IMG/VR virus record: IMGVR_UViG_3300046001_009273
Location: 1-41,120 of that record
Length of the DNA stretch: 41,120 nucleotides
Origin: a virus
Reading direction: 5' to 3' (one strand)
Part shown: piece by piece, positions 7,785-16,897 of the stretch
How positions within the stretch are numbered: the stretch's first letter is position 1
How the letters are laid out: every line of letters starts with the position of its first letter
The notes under the pieces: generated by a model
Databases searched by the model: none
What the model was told of the DNA's origin: nothing
The model's input: the letters and a program-made list of their open reading frames with translations, nothing else
Translations under genes and position numbers: made by a program

Positions 7785-8650
7785 ATTTTTGATAATATAT
7801 AGTTAGCGATATTTTTTGTTGTTAAGTGATTTTTAGTATAATTAAATAACTCGTTTAATATAAGAAAGTATTTTGTGGAATCAAAATTTTCTGCTAGATA
7901 TTTTGCATCTAAGAGTAATTCTTTAGGTAAGTTAGCTAAAGTGTTTTTAGGACAATCTTCCAATCCCACAAAATATGGGACACAATTATTACCTAGTATT
8001 TCATAATGTCTCATACAATCCCATCCTGCTTTTTTCATTGTCACCCCATAAAATGACTTTTGATAGTCTTCATAATAAGGTTGTTCAGTTTTAAAAATAT
8101 AAGTCTCAGGTTGGCCTGGAATGCAAGTAGCATATTCTTGGGTTTTAGGAGTAGTTGTATCTGATAGTTTACAAGTTGGTATTCCAAATGTTATAGGTAA
8201 TAGGTTAGGATGATCTGTGATTAATTCCCTTTTAAAATACAAATGTTTCTCATATAGGGGATCTAAATCAGATTCATCATTACCATCAATTAAAATTACT
8301 TTATTGGGTGGGTAGTATTTAGAGACTAAATCATAATAATTTTTGCAACGTTTAATAGCACCATAAATTATTAAATCATAGTATTGATCCTTAATTTTTT
8401 CTTCAATATTAGTTCTATCTATATTGTTATCCCCAATTAGCCAAAAAGCAGTCATACCACCCCATAAGTGTTGAGGATTAATAGTATTTTCATATTCTTT
8501 ATAGAGTGATACAATTTGAGTACTATCAACAACATCATCACCAAATAATTCTCTTAAACCATAGAATACAAGATCGTTTTGATAGTCATTTATAAATCCC
8601 CCACTGGCTTTTGCTATGTCAATGTGATTGGTTATATAGAGTATTTTCAT
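7781..8650 (-). CDS. Unassigned glycan-operon protein, glycosyltransferase-like, 289 aa
   Basis: The N-terminus MKILYITNHIDIA resembles a GT-B first strand. A C-terminal segment, KKAGWDCMRHYEILGNNCVP around residues 202-221, looks like the donor-binding part of GT-B enzymes where the chain picks up a nucleotide sugar. No standard EX7E motif is present. It overlaps the upstream and downstream genes by 4 bases each. Probably a divergent glycosyltransferase, but not securely assigned. Confidence 0.5.
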   Translation of the reverse strand: MKILYITNHIDIAKASGGFINDYQNDLVFYGLRELFGDDVVDSTQIVSLYKEYENTINPQHLWGGMTAFWLIGDNNIDRTNIEEKIKDQYYDLIIYGAIKRCKNYYDLVSKYYPPNKVILIDGNDESDLDPLYEKHLYFKRELITDHPNLLPITFGIPTCKLSDTTTPKTQEYATCIPGQPETYIFKTEQPYYEDYQKSFYGVTMKKAGWDCMRHYEILGNNCVPYFVGLEDCPKNTLANLPKELLLDAKYLAENFDSTKYFLILNELFNYTKNHLTTKNIANYILSKI

Positions 8651-9567
8651 TTTAAAAATACATTATTAAATTGTTTCATTACTTTTTTAGGAGTAAATTC
8701 TTGATAACAATTCCATTCTTTTTGGGTAATATCATTATGAGTTATACCATCTAATATACTATATAATTCATTATAATTTGAATAATAAATACCTTTATCT
8801 TGAAGTATTTCAATATGATTTCGTTCTGGGGATAATTTGTAAGTTATGATAGGTTTGTTTTTTGATGAGAACTCAGCTATAGCTAACCCAAAAGTTTCAC
8901 CTCTTTCTCGGGCATGAATCATAATATCACAAGTATTTATAAAAGCTGCTTTCTGCTCTTGATTGATTGTTCCTTCAATAAAAATAATATTAGGCACATC
9001 ACAAAATGAATCTTGATTCATAAATAAAAATATAATATCATCTCGTTTATGGGCAATATTAATTACTGCTTGTTTTGCAAATGGAATTTCAAAATTATTA
9101 CCCCCATACCAACCTACTACTAATTGATCCTTTATATTTAAAAATTCTTTAAAATTTTCTTTAATTTCAGGTAAATTTATCATATGAGGGACATAGGGTT
9201 GACCTTTCCCATGAGACTCAGCCAACCATTTAGAGATATATGCATAGACATCTCCATGTGGATTATGGGAAGGGAAAACAGCATGAACTAAATTTTTAGC
9301 ATTTGGATGAAAATTTCCATCATTAAATCCATATTTTAAAGAATAAAAATAATCACCTTGAATTTTTTGAATATCTAAAAATGAGTTTAGTATATGAGTT
9401 TCAAAACGTTTATTAAATTTTTTATAACTTTTTAACTCTGCTGTATTTAAAGAAACAATAATTGATTTATTCCCTAATATGGTTTTATTATAATGAGCAT
9501 AATCATATGTTGCTATACTAGTACCCCTTTCATTTAAGTTAGGGTCAAAAAATATTATTTCTTTCAT
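8647..9567 (-). CDS. GT4-like glycosyltransferase, 306 aa
   Basis: The C-terminal half shows the GT-B family 4 pattern: IMIHARERGETFGLAIAEF with an EX7E-type pair, then KPIITYK, typical of retaining transferases such as WaaG or PimA types. The N-terminal domain is short and divergent, and the whole protein is shorter than the usual 350-400 residues. It sits in the middle of the glycan operon with ATGA overlaps on both sides. Confidence 0.75.
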   Translation of the reverse strand: MKEIIFFDPNLNERGTSIATYDYAHYNKTILGNKSIIVSLNTAELKSYKKFNKRFETHILNSFLDIQKIQGDYFYSLKYGFNDGNFHPNAKNLVHAVFPSHNPHGDVYAYISKWLAESHGKGQPYVPHMINLPEIKENFKEFLNIKDQLVVGWYGGNNFEIPFAKQAVINIAHKRDDIIFLFMNQDSFCDVPNIIFIEGTINQEQKAAFINTCDIMIHARERGETFGLAIAEFSSKNKPIITYKLSPERNHIEILQDKGIYYSNYNELYSILDGITHNDITQKEWNCYQEFTPKKVMKQFNNVFLK

Positions 9568-10298
9568 ACTTCAACTAATGGTAAAATATCTTTTAAAATT
9601 TCAATTTTATCTATATTATTAATGGTACAAATATGATCACAGGGATATTCATTGTTTATTTTAAACATTCTGTAACCTAGTGATTTAATATAATCTATTA
9701 ATTGAACCTCAGTAATATCAAATTTAGCTAATTGATGAGGTTCTATTTCAATAAACAAATCGGGTTGATTGGTATTAAGTAATTTTTCAGCACCTTTAAG
9801 AGTAAATAATTCATACCCTTGAACATCCATTTTAATAAAATTTACTTTATCAAATTCAAAATCATCTAAAGCATAAACATTTACTTCTTCACCTCCTTCT
9901 CCAATAGAAGTATCTCCTATATTTACCCAAGAATCTTCATAATTTACGGGCCTCATTGTAGTCTTTGTTTGAGAACCATCTCCTAAAGCTACTTGATAAG
10001 TTAAAGAATTAAAGATATTATTTAAAATAAGATTTCCATTTAATTGTTGTTGGATAATCCTTTGTGGCTCAAATGCTACTAATAAACCTTGATTATTAAG
10101 TCTTTTTCCCATAAGAACAGCATTATAACCAAAATTTGCCCCACAATCCACAACGGTATCTCCAGGAGAAATAAAATGTTCAATAACAGTTTTAAAATGT
10201 GGTTCCCAAAGTTTATCTTGTTTAATATGTTGAGATATAGCATCATTTGGGAAAATAATAAAATCACCATCAGGATTGGAAAATATTTCTGATATCAT
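9564..10298 (-). CDS. FkbM-family SAM methyltransferase, 244 aa
   Basis: SAM-binding motif I GDTVVDCGANFGYN at 46-59, an acidic residue after AFEP about 20 residues later, and the family signature IKMDVQGYELFTLKGAE near 155-171. FkbM proteins O-methylate hydroxyl groups, often on sugars. Its position between glycosyltransferase genes suggests it caps or decorates the glycan. The start overlaps the upstream GT2 gene by 4 bases. Confidence 0.85.
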   Translation of the reverse strand: MISEIFSNPDGDFIIFPNDAISQHIKQDKLWEPHFKTVIEHFISPGDTVVDCGANFGYNAVLMGKRLNNQGLLVAFEPQRIIQQQLNGNLILNNIFNSLTYQVALGDGSQTKTTMRPVNYEDSWVNIGDTSIGEGGEEVNVYALDDFEFDKVNFIKMDVQGYELFTLKGAEKLLNTNQPDLFIEIEPHQLAKFDITEVQLIDYIKSLGYRMFKINNEYPCDHICTINNIDKIEILKDILPLVEV

Positions 10299-10912
10299 AA
10301 TAAATCGTATAAATTATTTTGTCTTTCTTGCCTTTCGATTTGTTTTGGGTGATATAAACAATAATCTTCCTCCAAGGGTAAAGTAGCCCAAGTATTATGA
10401 CCCATTAATACCTCATGTACTTTATTGCCCCAATTAATTTTTGGTGAGTTTTGAAGTATACGAGGTTGTAAATCAGGGAAATTAACCCATCCTTTCTCAT
10501 TTACATTCCATCTCCATTTATTGATATGTTCTTGAGTTAATCCTTCTACAGTATTAATTCTAGGGAGTAAAAATACATCAATAGTTGGATTATCTTGTAA
10601 AATTAAGTGTAAATTTTGTAGAAACTCAATTTTAATATACTCATCTGCATCTAATTGCATTATCCATTCTCCAGTACAATGTTTTTTAAGGTTGTTTTTA
10701 AATGCTGAGAAATTACCTTTTAATGGAAATTCTATAACACTTATTCTACCATAAAATTGATCTAGTACTTGATATACTTCAGGTGTAGTATTACCTTGAT
10801 CACATTGAACTACTATTTCATCCTCGTCTCTTTTATTAGTGACGAGAATGCTTAGTAATCTCATTAATTCTTCATGTTCATTACATGTAGGTATAGCGTA
10901 AGAAATTCTCAT
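10295..10912 (-). CDS. GT2-type glycosyltransferase, 205 aa
   Basis: Start placed at MRISYAIPTCNE (ATG at 10912), which clears the upstream gene's stop by 1 base; the longer reading would overlap it. GT-A features: IPTCNEHEELMRLL at the N-terminus and the DXD-like LDADEY at 87-92, followed by W and H residues of the acceptor side. The length is short for a GT2 enzyme but complete for the catalytic core. Donor and acceptor unknown. Confidence 0.85.
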   Translation of the reverse strand: MRISYAIPTCNEHEELMRLLSILVTNKRDEDEIVVQCDQGNTTPEVYQVLDQFYGRISVIEFPLKGNFSAFKNNLKKHCTGEWIMQLDADEYIKIEFLQNLHLILQDNPTIDVFLLPRINTVEGLTQEHINKWRWNVNEKGWVNFPDLQPRILQNSPKINWGNKVHEVLMGHNTWATLPLEEDYCLYHPKQIERQERQNNLYDLL

Positions 10913-10913
10913 A

Positions 10914-11369
10914 TTATTCTGAAAAGAAAGAAATATAGTCGAGTGCTTCAATAAAGTCACTTTGTGAGTAATTCTTCAAAGATTTAATATCAGTTTTATG
11001 GGTATAATATTCTTCAGTACCAGGTATTTTAAATTTACCTTTTTCTTCTTCGTTTACTTCGATTGCTTTTACACCTGCCCACTGCCAATCATATTTGTTT
11101 TTACCATTGGCAAATACCGTTCCTTTATCCTGAATATTAATAGTAATTGGGTACCATACTCGTTTTTCTGAGTCAGTATTTTTGAGATCTTTGTAGAGTT
11201 CAGGTAAAGTTTCTTCGTATGTTTCAAAATCAAATTCACCTTCTTTCATTAGATCATTTGTTTGAAATCCACATCCAAAACAAAAATAATTGTTTTTTAT
11301 TTCGTTTACAGGAGTGACATAACATGCGTCCGAAGAACATTTTGGACAAATATCTAATTTATCTTTCAT
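10914..11369 (-). CDS. Zinc-ribbon hypothetical protein, 151 aa
   Basis: A zinc ribbon is formed by CPKC near residues 8-11 and CFGC near 31-34. The remaining about 110 residues are beta-rich with several Trp (WYPITINI, YDWQWAGVKAIEV). It lies inside the glycan cluster but has no sugar-enzyme signature; similar small Zn-ribbon proteins are common in T4-like phages. Function unknown. Confidence 0.7.
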   Translation of the reverse strand: MKDKLDICPKCSSDACYVTPVNEIKNNYFCFGCGFQTNDLMKEGEFDFETYEETLPELYKDLKNTDSEKRVWYPITINIQDKGTVFANGKNKYDWQWAGVKAIEVNEEEKGKFKIPGTEEYYTHKTDIKSLKNYSQSDFIEALDYISFFSE

Positions 11370-11373
11370 TTTA

Positions 11374-11916
11374 TTATATTTTTTTAGTTATGTACCAAGC
11401 ACTATCATCTTCAGAGTACCCTTTATTAAATTCAAACTCACTACTATTTAATTTTCTAAACATGTTTTGAAAATAACTTAATCTATCATCTTCAAGACCG
11501 TCTCCATCATAGGGTTCAAATTTTATACCCTCACTATCAGTACTATTTAAAAAAGGAATTATCTCATTATTCATTACTTTCTGTAAAAATATTGCTTTAG
11601 GTAATCGATTTGGATCATTATCATCCCACTTAAACTGCTCTTCAGGAGTAGGTGCATTTAGATTTCCAAATTTTAATTCCCAAAAATTATCACTTGGATC
11701 ATACACTAACCTAACTTCAAAAGGAGAACTATCGTTAGTTCCTTTAAATTCTTTTGGTTTGAATATTATAATATTACCTTGGTTTAATTTTCTTACCCCC
11801 CATTGAGATATTTCAGTAAGAAGGTATTGTTTTGTAGCTTCTTTCTTTTTTGTTAAGTTTGAATATTTACCTAATGCCTGGTAAACCTCAGTTGCTAGTA
11901 TTGTTAAGGATCTCAT
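11374..11916 (-). CDS. Hypothetical phage protein, 180 aa
   Basis: No domain recognised. Mixed alpha/beta, with an acidic central part (FKWDDNDPNRLP) and the ending SAWYITKKI. It is separated by 4 bases from the next gene and adjoins the GT4 gene upstream, so it is within the same transcription unit. Function unknown. Confidence 0.65.
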   Translation of the reverse strand: MRSLTILATEVYQALGKYSNLTKKKEATKQYLLTEISQWGVRKLNQGNIIIFKPKEFKGTNDSSPFEVRLVYDPSDNFWELKFGNLNAPTPEEQFKWDDNDPNRLPKAIFLQKVMNNEIIPFLNSTDSEGIKFEPYDGDGLEDDRLSYFQNMFRKLNSSEFEFNKGYSEDDSAWYITKKI

Positions 11917-13224
11917 TTATTCTATTTTTTTTAAAGTAGGTAACTCAATTTTTTTTAGTTGAGGTAATTTTAATTGTACTTGTTTTGGAAATTCAGGTAC
12001 ATTAGTAGTTAATATTGTATCTAGTTTTTTTTGCATCTTTTCAAATGAGAAATTAGTTTTACAATAATGAGCTAAACGTTTACCATTATCTTGATATTTT
12101 TTATAATTTTCAAAATAATCTTTTAATAACCCTCCAGCAAATCCATAATCTACAGTAAACCATTGAGACCCTTCAATTAACATATCAGGTACTTGAGCAG
12201 ATGGATGAATATTAGTTAAAGTACCAGGTATTAATGAAGTGAATTCAGGATTTAAAAAATCTAAATGACCACTCCAATTTGAAGCAATAACAGGTTTTTT
12301 AGTTTGAGTAAATTCAAGTAATGGTCTACCAAATCCTTCACCTTTAGTGAAACTAACCATTGCTTTAATTTTAGAATGGTTATATAGTTGATTCATTTCA
12401 TCATCTGAAATTTCACCGTGAAATAAGTAGATGTTAGGTAAGTTTTTAGTAGGCATAGATTGTCTTATAGTATCTATTTTTTTCAAGATATTATCTCTAT
12501 CTACAATACTAGTAGGGCCTGACATAGTTTTTAATATAAGAGCAGGTTTCTTAGATTTGTTTTTAAATGCTTCTAAAAACATTCTAACTAAACCACCTAC
12601 ATCTTTTCTGTCTTGACCCCAATCTCCTTGCAACCAATGACCAGCAAATAGAAAAGCAAAATCTTCTTTTACATTATCTAGAGCATTTTTAATCTCAGAA
12701 TCTTTAGGTAAAGGTGATTGAAAGTATTTAGTAATATCTACTCCTTCAAATAATACTTCAATAGGAGCAGTTAATTCTACTGTACCAACAACTTGTTTAG
12801 TTTTTTCGTCTTGTTTTTGAAATTTACTTTCTTGAAATACTTTTTTAGCATGTTCTGAAGATACTAAATTTAAACTCATTCTGTTCATACCTTCAATCCA
12901 TTGTGGAGCACAGATTGTAGTTTCAATACCTGCAGTAATCCCAATATTATATTTTCCAACTGTTTGAAATTCATTAGGTACTGTAATTTGAGCCCAAATA
13001 TCAGGTTGTTGAGTCATTTGACCTTGTATAATATGAGGTTGTAAGAATCCCCATTCTTCTTGATGATGTTCAATAAATCCCCAAGGTGTATTTCCCCAAC
13101 GTTGTGGTAATATTTTAACATCGTACTTATCAAGATTAATTAACGCTTTAACTAAATCACGTGAGCGTGCTCCATAGCCAGCATAGCAATCTATGGGGCA
13201 TGATATAACGAAAGTATTTTTCAT
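11917..13224 (-). CDS. GT4 glycosyltransferase, 435 aa
   Basis: The N-terminal GT-B domain begins with a beta strand and Gly-rich loop (MKNTFVISCPIDCYAGYGARS). The C-terminal domain holds FTKGEGFGRPLLEF with the EX7E pair, followed by KPVIASNWSGHLDFL, diagnostic of family 4. Length is normal. The C-terminus carries a short repeat-like tail of PQLKKIELP then PTLKKIE, possibly a flexible contact segment. An HNH gene lies directly upstream. Confidence 0.85.
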   Translation of the reverse strand: MKNTFVISCPIDCYAGYGARSRDLVKALINLDKYDVKILPQRWGNTPWGFIEHHQEEWGFLQPHIIQGQMTQQPDIWAQITVPNEFQTVGKYNIGITAGIETTICAPQWIEGMNRMSLNLVSSEHAKKVFQESKFQKQDEKTKQVVGTVELTAPIEVLFEGVDITKYFQSPLPKDSEIKNALDNVKEDFAFLFAGHWLQGDWGQDRKDVGGLVRMFLEAFKNKSKKPALILKTMSGPTSIVDRDNILKKIDTIRQSMPTKNLPNIYLFHGEISDDEMNQLYNHSKIKAMVSFTKGEGFGRPLLEFTQTKKPVIASNWSGHLDFLNPEFTSLIPGTLTNIHPSAQVPDMLIEGSQWFTVDYGFAGGLLKDYFENYKKYQDNGKRLAHYCKTNFSFEKMQKKLDTILTTNVPEFPKQVQLKLPQLKKIELPTLKKIE

Positions 13225-13247
13225 TTATTTTTTATTTAATATAATAA

Positions 13248-13919
13248 TTATTTTTTGTATTTCCAAATAAAACCTGCAGCAGTTTTTGATCTACCTTTTA
13301 AAGCTGATTTTATATCTCCTCCTATTTGTTTTTGAGCTTCTGATATACTAGACCATTCTTTAATAAAGTTCTCATGTTTATCAAATTGGAGTATAGTTTT
13401 ATTAAGTCCCCTATCCCAAGTGATTTCTCGACCTTTTAATGCTTTACTTCTATTAATACTTTTAACTTTAGTAGTCCCATTTTTAATTCTAGTATCCCAT
13501 ATTTTTTGCCCTATCTTAGATTTTTCTTCTTGGGTTTTATCTTCCCAAATCCCTAACATAACTTTACTCTTTTTTAAACAAGTTTCAATTGAATGTTTTT
13601 TACCTGCTAAAAATTGAGAATATTCAGTTTTAAGTCTTTCATAAACTCTAGAACCTATAACATAATGATTTTCTTTAATTCTTTGTTTACCAATAGACAT
13701 TAAAAACAAAGCATGTTTTAGTTTGTTTTCTTTAGGATGAATCTCACAAAGTAACATATGACATAAGAAATGTTCTCTTGCTGTTAATTCTACTAGGTTT
13801 TCTTTATCATTACTTCCTCCTAGACATTTAGGGATAATATGATGTTTTTCAGTATAGCCTTCTAAGGTTCTACTTTGAGCCCTTTCTATTAATTGGTTGT
13901 AAATTCTTGTATATTCCAT
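13248..13919 (-). CDS. HNH homing endonuclease with C-terminal NUMOD-like DNA-binding module, 223 aa
   Basis: H26-H27 in YTEKHHIIPKC, then NLVELTAREHF, form an HNH nuclease core like that of free-standing phage endonucleases. The C-terminus (FIKEWSSISEAQKQIGGDIKSAL) matches a NUMOD1-type DNA-binding repeat. It is a clear paralogue of the HNH gene at 33734-34453 over the first about 75 residues. It sits between two intact GT4 genes without splitting either. A promoter and hairpin lie just upstream. Confidence 0.85.
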   Translation of the reverse strand: MEYTRIYNQLIERAQSRTLEGYTEKHHIIPKCLGGSNDKENLVELTAREHFLCHMLLCEIHPKENKLKHALFLMSIGKQRIKENHYVIGSRVYERLKTEYSQFLAGKKHSIETCLKKSKVMLGIWEDKTQEEKSKIGQKIWDTRIKNGTTKVKSINRSKALKGREITWDRGLNKTILQFDKHENFIKEWSSISEAQKQIGGDIKSALKGRSKTAAGFIWKYKK

Positions 13920-13921
13920 TA

Positions 13922-13953
13922 GGCACGTATTTATGATAATAAATATATGTGCC
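13922..13953 (-). other. Hairpin upstream of HNH gene
   Basis: GGCAC pairs with GTGCC, and inside it TATTTAT pairs with ATAAATA around a 4-base loop. It overlaps the -7 region of the promoter and lies just before the HNH ATG. It may fold in read-through transcripts and limit translation of the endonuclease, as is known for free-standing endonuclease genes in T4. Confidence 0.5.
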
Positions 13954-13968
13954 CAACGGAAAACTCAA
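13938..13968 (-). promoter_or_regulatory. Promoter TTG-N20-TATTTATT
   Basis: TTG at 13968-13966, 20 bases, then TATTTATT at 13945-13938, 18 bases before the ATG of the HNH gene. Spacing matches the other promoters in the window. Confidence 0.5.
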
Positions 13969-13977
13969 TATTATTTA

Positions 13978-15402
13978 CTAATATATAAGAGGATGAACTA
14001 ATTCTAAGGGCTCCAAATCTTCTATCATAAAGAATTCAAATGATTTTTTAGGTGTAAATTTTTCTAAAGTTAAATCAATATCTTTGATCACATTATTACA
14101 CATCATACGAGCAGACATTCCTGATTCATCTGAAGTTACCCATTCTCTAGCGGCTTTACCATTCTCTTCTCTTTCTTCAGGAGATAATTCATAAGCTTGT
14201 TGAATAGCATTAGCTAAATCTCTAAAATCTAATCTATCATCCCAAATATAAGGAGTTGTAGGTGAACCCACTAATGACATATTATTTGGGAATACTGGTA
14301 TAGCCCATTTACCATGTTTTTTATAAGTACCGAAATGATTTGAAGGGAATTCAGGTGTAAAATCAATCCATTTACCATCTTCATCTTCAAATCTCATTTG
14401 ATCTTGCATACCACCTGTTACATTAGCAATAACCATTCTACCTGCCATCATAGCTTCAGTTAACGCTAATCCCCATCCTTCATTTGAAGAAGGTAATACA
14501 GTCACATCAGCAATATTGTATAGATTATTTAGTTCAGCTGTATCAATTCTTTGATCTGAAAAGAATATATTTGATTTTGGGCCAAATAATAATGTTTTAA
14601 CTGCATCTAAATCTGTACCATTTCCATCTACAACTTGTGTATGTAATACTAAAGCAATTTTATCTGCTTTTTCTTTAGGTAATGAATCTAAAAACATTTT
14701 GTGAGCAGCCATTAAATCACTAACACATTTTCTTCTAATGTTTCTTGAATTAAAAAACACTACAAAATCAAATTCTTTATCACCAAATAATTTTTTCTTA
14801 GTATTTTGTAATTGTGATTTATCTTCTATAGGGAAAAATTGTTTTTCATTAATTCCATGAGGTACATAAGAGATAAGTTTACCATCTGCTCTTTTACCTA
14901 AAACCATTTCATTGATGTTTTTAGTTTGTTTAGATATTGCTAACAATGTATCACATGACTCATAAAAAGCTCTATTGTATAGAGGAGCAGGCAAGTCATC
15001 CCAAATGTTTAAATAAATCATTGGAATTTGCTTTCTTATTTCATTCTCAATAGCAAATAACCAATCATAATATCTTGGATCTGTAAAAAACATTAAACCA
15101 TCAGGTTTTTCATTTTTCAACATATATCTTATTAAATCAGCATTACCATATCCATTATTTGGGTAAATAACTACATCTGTATCTGTAAGTTCAGTTTCAG
15201 TATTAGTGGCTTGAGATAAATCTAATCTCTGTCCATGTTCAGGATGATTAATAGCAGCTCCTATTATTACCCAATTGTAGTGGTGGGCAGTCCCTAAAAC
15301 TATTTCTCGAGCCATTGTAGCAATACCCGAGTGCATTCTAATGTCATCACAAATAAATAATATTTTTTTCCTTTGCTCTTTAGGTAGATAACCTTCTTTC
15401 AT
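13978..15402 (-). CDS. GT4 glycosyltransferase, 474 aa
   Basis: Full-length GT-B enzyme: N-terminal KKILFICDDIRMHSG with a Gly loop, and C-terminal SSNEGWGLALTEAMMAG with the EX7E pair followed by VIANVTGGMQDQM. Retaining family 4 transferase, likely cytosolic. It is the second gene behind the promoter at 15632-15663, after the small RHH-like gene, and so near the head of the glycan operon. Confidence 0.88.
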   Translation of the reverse strand: MKEGYLPKEQRKKILFICDDIRMHSGIATMAREIVLGTAHHYNWVIIGAAINHPEHGQRLDLSQATNTETELTDTDVVIYPNNGYGNADLIRYMLKNEKPDGLMFFTDPRYYDWLFAIENEIRKQIPMIYLNIWDDLPAPLYNRAFYESCDTLLAISKQTKNINEMVLGKRADGKLISYVPHGINEKQFFPIEDKSQLQNTKKKLFGDKEFDFVVFFNSRNIRRKCVSDLMAAHKMFLDSLPKEKADKIALVLHTQVVDGNGTDLDAVKTLLFGPKSNIFFSDQRIDTAELNNLYNIADVTVLPSSNEGWGLALTEAMMAGRMVIANVTGGMQDQMRFEDEDGKWIDFTPEFPSNHFGTYKKHGKWAIPVFPNNMSLVGSPTTPYIWDDRLDFRDLANAIQQAYELSPEEREENGKAAREWVTSDESGMSARMMCNNVIKDIDLTLEKFTPKKSFEFFMIEDLEPLELVHPLIY

Positions 15403-15413
15403 AAACTAATTTG

Positions 15414-15602
15414 TTATTTTTCTAATTCTAGATTCATATGATTGTGAACTAATTTTTGGAACTCAGGGTCCGTTAAATACAGATGCATACATCTGTCTGC
15501 TAATTTTTGTAGAGAGAATTTGGTTTTAATTGTCTCTATTTTAAATGCTTCAAAGATATCTTTATCTACCTTCACACTTGTTAATTGTTGATTTGTACTC
15601 AT
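15414..15602 (-). CDS. Ribbon-helix-helix-like small protein, 62 aa
   Basis: Residues about 7-40 (LTSVKVDKDIFEAFKIETI then TKFSLQKLADRCMHLYL) fit the strand-helix-helix pattern of MetJ/Arc-type DNA-binding proteins. It is the first gene of the transcription unit that continues into the glycosyltransferases, so it could autoregulate the operon. The assignment rests on pattern only. Confidence 0.6.
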   Translation of the reverse strand: MSTNQQLTSVKVDKDIFEAFKIETIKTKFSLQKLADRCMHLYLTDPEFQKLVHNHMNLELEK

Positions 15603-15631
15603 GTTTTTAATGATTATTAGTTAATGTTATA

Positions 15632-15663
15632 TATAAATATACTAATATCTAATAAAATGCAAA
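15632..15663 (-). promoter_or_regulatory. Promoter TTTG-N20-TATTTATA heading the glycan operon
   Basis: TTTG at 15663-15660 lies inside the last codons of the nuclease gene. It is followed after 20 bases by TATTTATA at 15639-15632, 29 bases before the ATG of the RHH-like gene. Confidence 0.65.
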
Positions 15664-16620
15664 GGATTTTTTAACTTCTTCATTCTTATCACATAAATCT
15701 GAGTTGTTAGAGTAAGGACAAAAATGACAGTTATGTTTGCTTGGTACCTTTTCTAGTAGGGTTGGATTATAAGACCCTTCATCTGTAAACACTTGAGTCA
15801 AAAAACTCTCTAATAATTGTGTTGACTTATTTATCTTTACTTTACCAGCTGCTGGTTTGAATTCTTGAATTCTTTTTTGAGGAAAATCCCCACCTTCATA
15901 TACTTTTCTTCTAGTAATAAAATATTCTACTTCAATGTTATCAATTGGAAAATTATATTGTTCTGCAAAGAATTTTTTGTAAAGAATTAATTGAGACATT
16001 TTAATGTCATCTTTCTTTTCTTTATCACCCCAACCTCTAGTTGAAGTTTTTATATCAAGAATTTTGATTGTATTAGTTGGCTCATGATAGAATACTACAT
16101 CTATAAACCCATTAAATAAAACATTGTTTAGTTTTTTGATTGGATTTAAAACAATAGGTACTTCACAACCTACTAAGTACCACCCACGTTTTGAAAAATA
16201 ATTTCCTTTTTTCTTTTTAATATAATCTAAAATTTGAAGACCATCATCACAAAATTCGGCTAATTCTGCAGGGTTTGAAAAGTGGATGTTTTTATTTTTA
16301 GTATAAAAATTCTTGTACTCTTCTCTCAATGCAGTTTTAAATTCAGTTTCAATATCTAATCTATCAGCCGCTGCTCCACTTTCATTGTAAAATACCGTTA
16401 GATAATGTTGAAGAGCACGATGTAAAGCCGTACCAAATACCGCATGTATACTAGGTTCAAAAACCTTATACCCATCTCTATACTTCAAACCCCAATGATG
16501 AGGACAAGTTGAAAATATACTTAATTGAGAATAAGATACAGATTTATGGTAAGCATAGTTTATCTCAGGTACAGTTATTTTTTGTAAGTCTTTTAATATT
16601 TTAGGGAGTTTTTTAACCAA
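15649..16620 (-). CDS. Cas4/RecB-like PD-(D/E)XK nuclease with Fe-S cysteines, 323 aa
   Basis: The nuclease core is visible in NGFIDVVF followed by KILDIKTST, giving the D...DxK catalytic pattern. C39 near the N-terminus (STCPHHW) and C298, C301 and C310 near the C-terminus match the four-Cys iron-sulfur arrangement of Cas4/AddB-type nucleases. YSQLSIFSTCPHHW is the typical start of the PDDEXK_1 family. In phages such enzymes are linked to recombination or host DNA breakdown. It overlaps the DUF3310 gene by 8 bases. Confidence 0.85.
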   Translation of the reverse strand: MVKKLPKILKDLQKITVPEINYAYHKSVSYSQLSIFSTCPHHWGLKYRDGYKVFEPSIHAVFGTALHRALQHYLTVFYNESGAAADRLDIETEFKTALREEYKNFYTKNKNIHFSNPAELAEFCDDGLQILDYIKKKKGNYFSKRGWYLVGCEVPIVLNPIKKLNNVLFNGFIDVVFYHEPTNTIKILDIKTSTRGWGDKEKKDDIKMSQLILYKKFFAEQYNFPIDNIEVEYFITRRKVYEGGDFPQKRIQEFKPAAGKVKINKSTQLLESFLTQVFTDEGSYNPTLLEKVPSKHNCHFCPYSNNSDLCDKNEEVKKSFAFY

Positions 16621-16897
16621 GGTTTTTTCTGTTTTGGATTTCTCTATCTAAATAAAATAAAGCTTTTTCTAAATCCTGAATAATATTGTCTTTTTTACCT
16701 GCTCTGGAAATGTATTTGAGTGTGTTACCTAAATTAAAACCTACTCCCCATGCTTCGATTACTTTAATAGCCTCGTATGGATTATCTTTACCTCCATAAT
16801 GTTGAGGGTGGATTACTTGGTTATTATCATCTTCATCCATTGTAACTATTACTTCTCTTGGATTCATTTCTTCAAATTTTTTTCTTGAGTCACTCAT
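16613..16897 (-). CDS. DUF3310 family protein, 94 aa
   Basis: The segment VIHPQHYGGKDNPYEAIKVI followed by FNLGNTLKYISRAGKK and a helix with LEKALFYLDREI is the DUF3310 signature common in phages, related to the T7 gp1.7 C-terminal region. The N-terminal about 25 residues are charged and probably flexible. It overlaps the gp62-like gene by 4 bases. The family's role is linked to nucleotide metabolism but not settled. Confidence 0.85.
   Translation of the reverse strand: MSDSRKKFEEMNPREVIVTMDEDDNNQVIHPQHYGGKDNPYEAIKVIEAWGVGFNLGNTLKYISRAGKKDNIIQDLEKALFYLDREIQNRKNLG

Noticed and set aside
13248-13919. Glycosyltransferase split by the HNH gene
   Set aside because: The GT4 genes on both sides each have a complete N-terminal and C-terminal domain with their own EX7E pair, so no single enzyme is interrupted.
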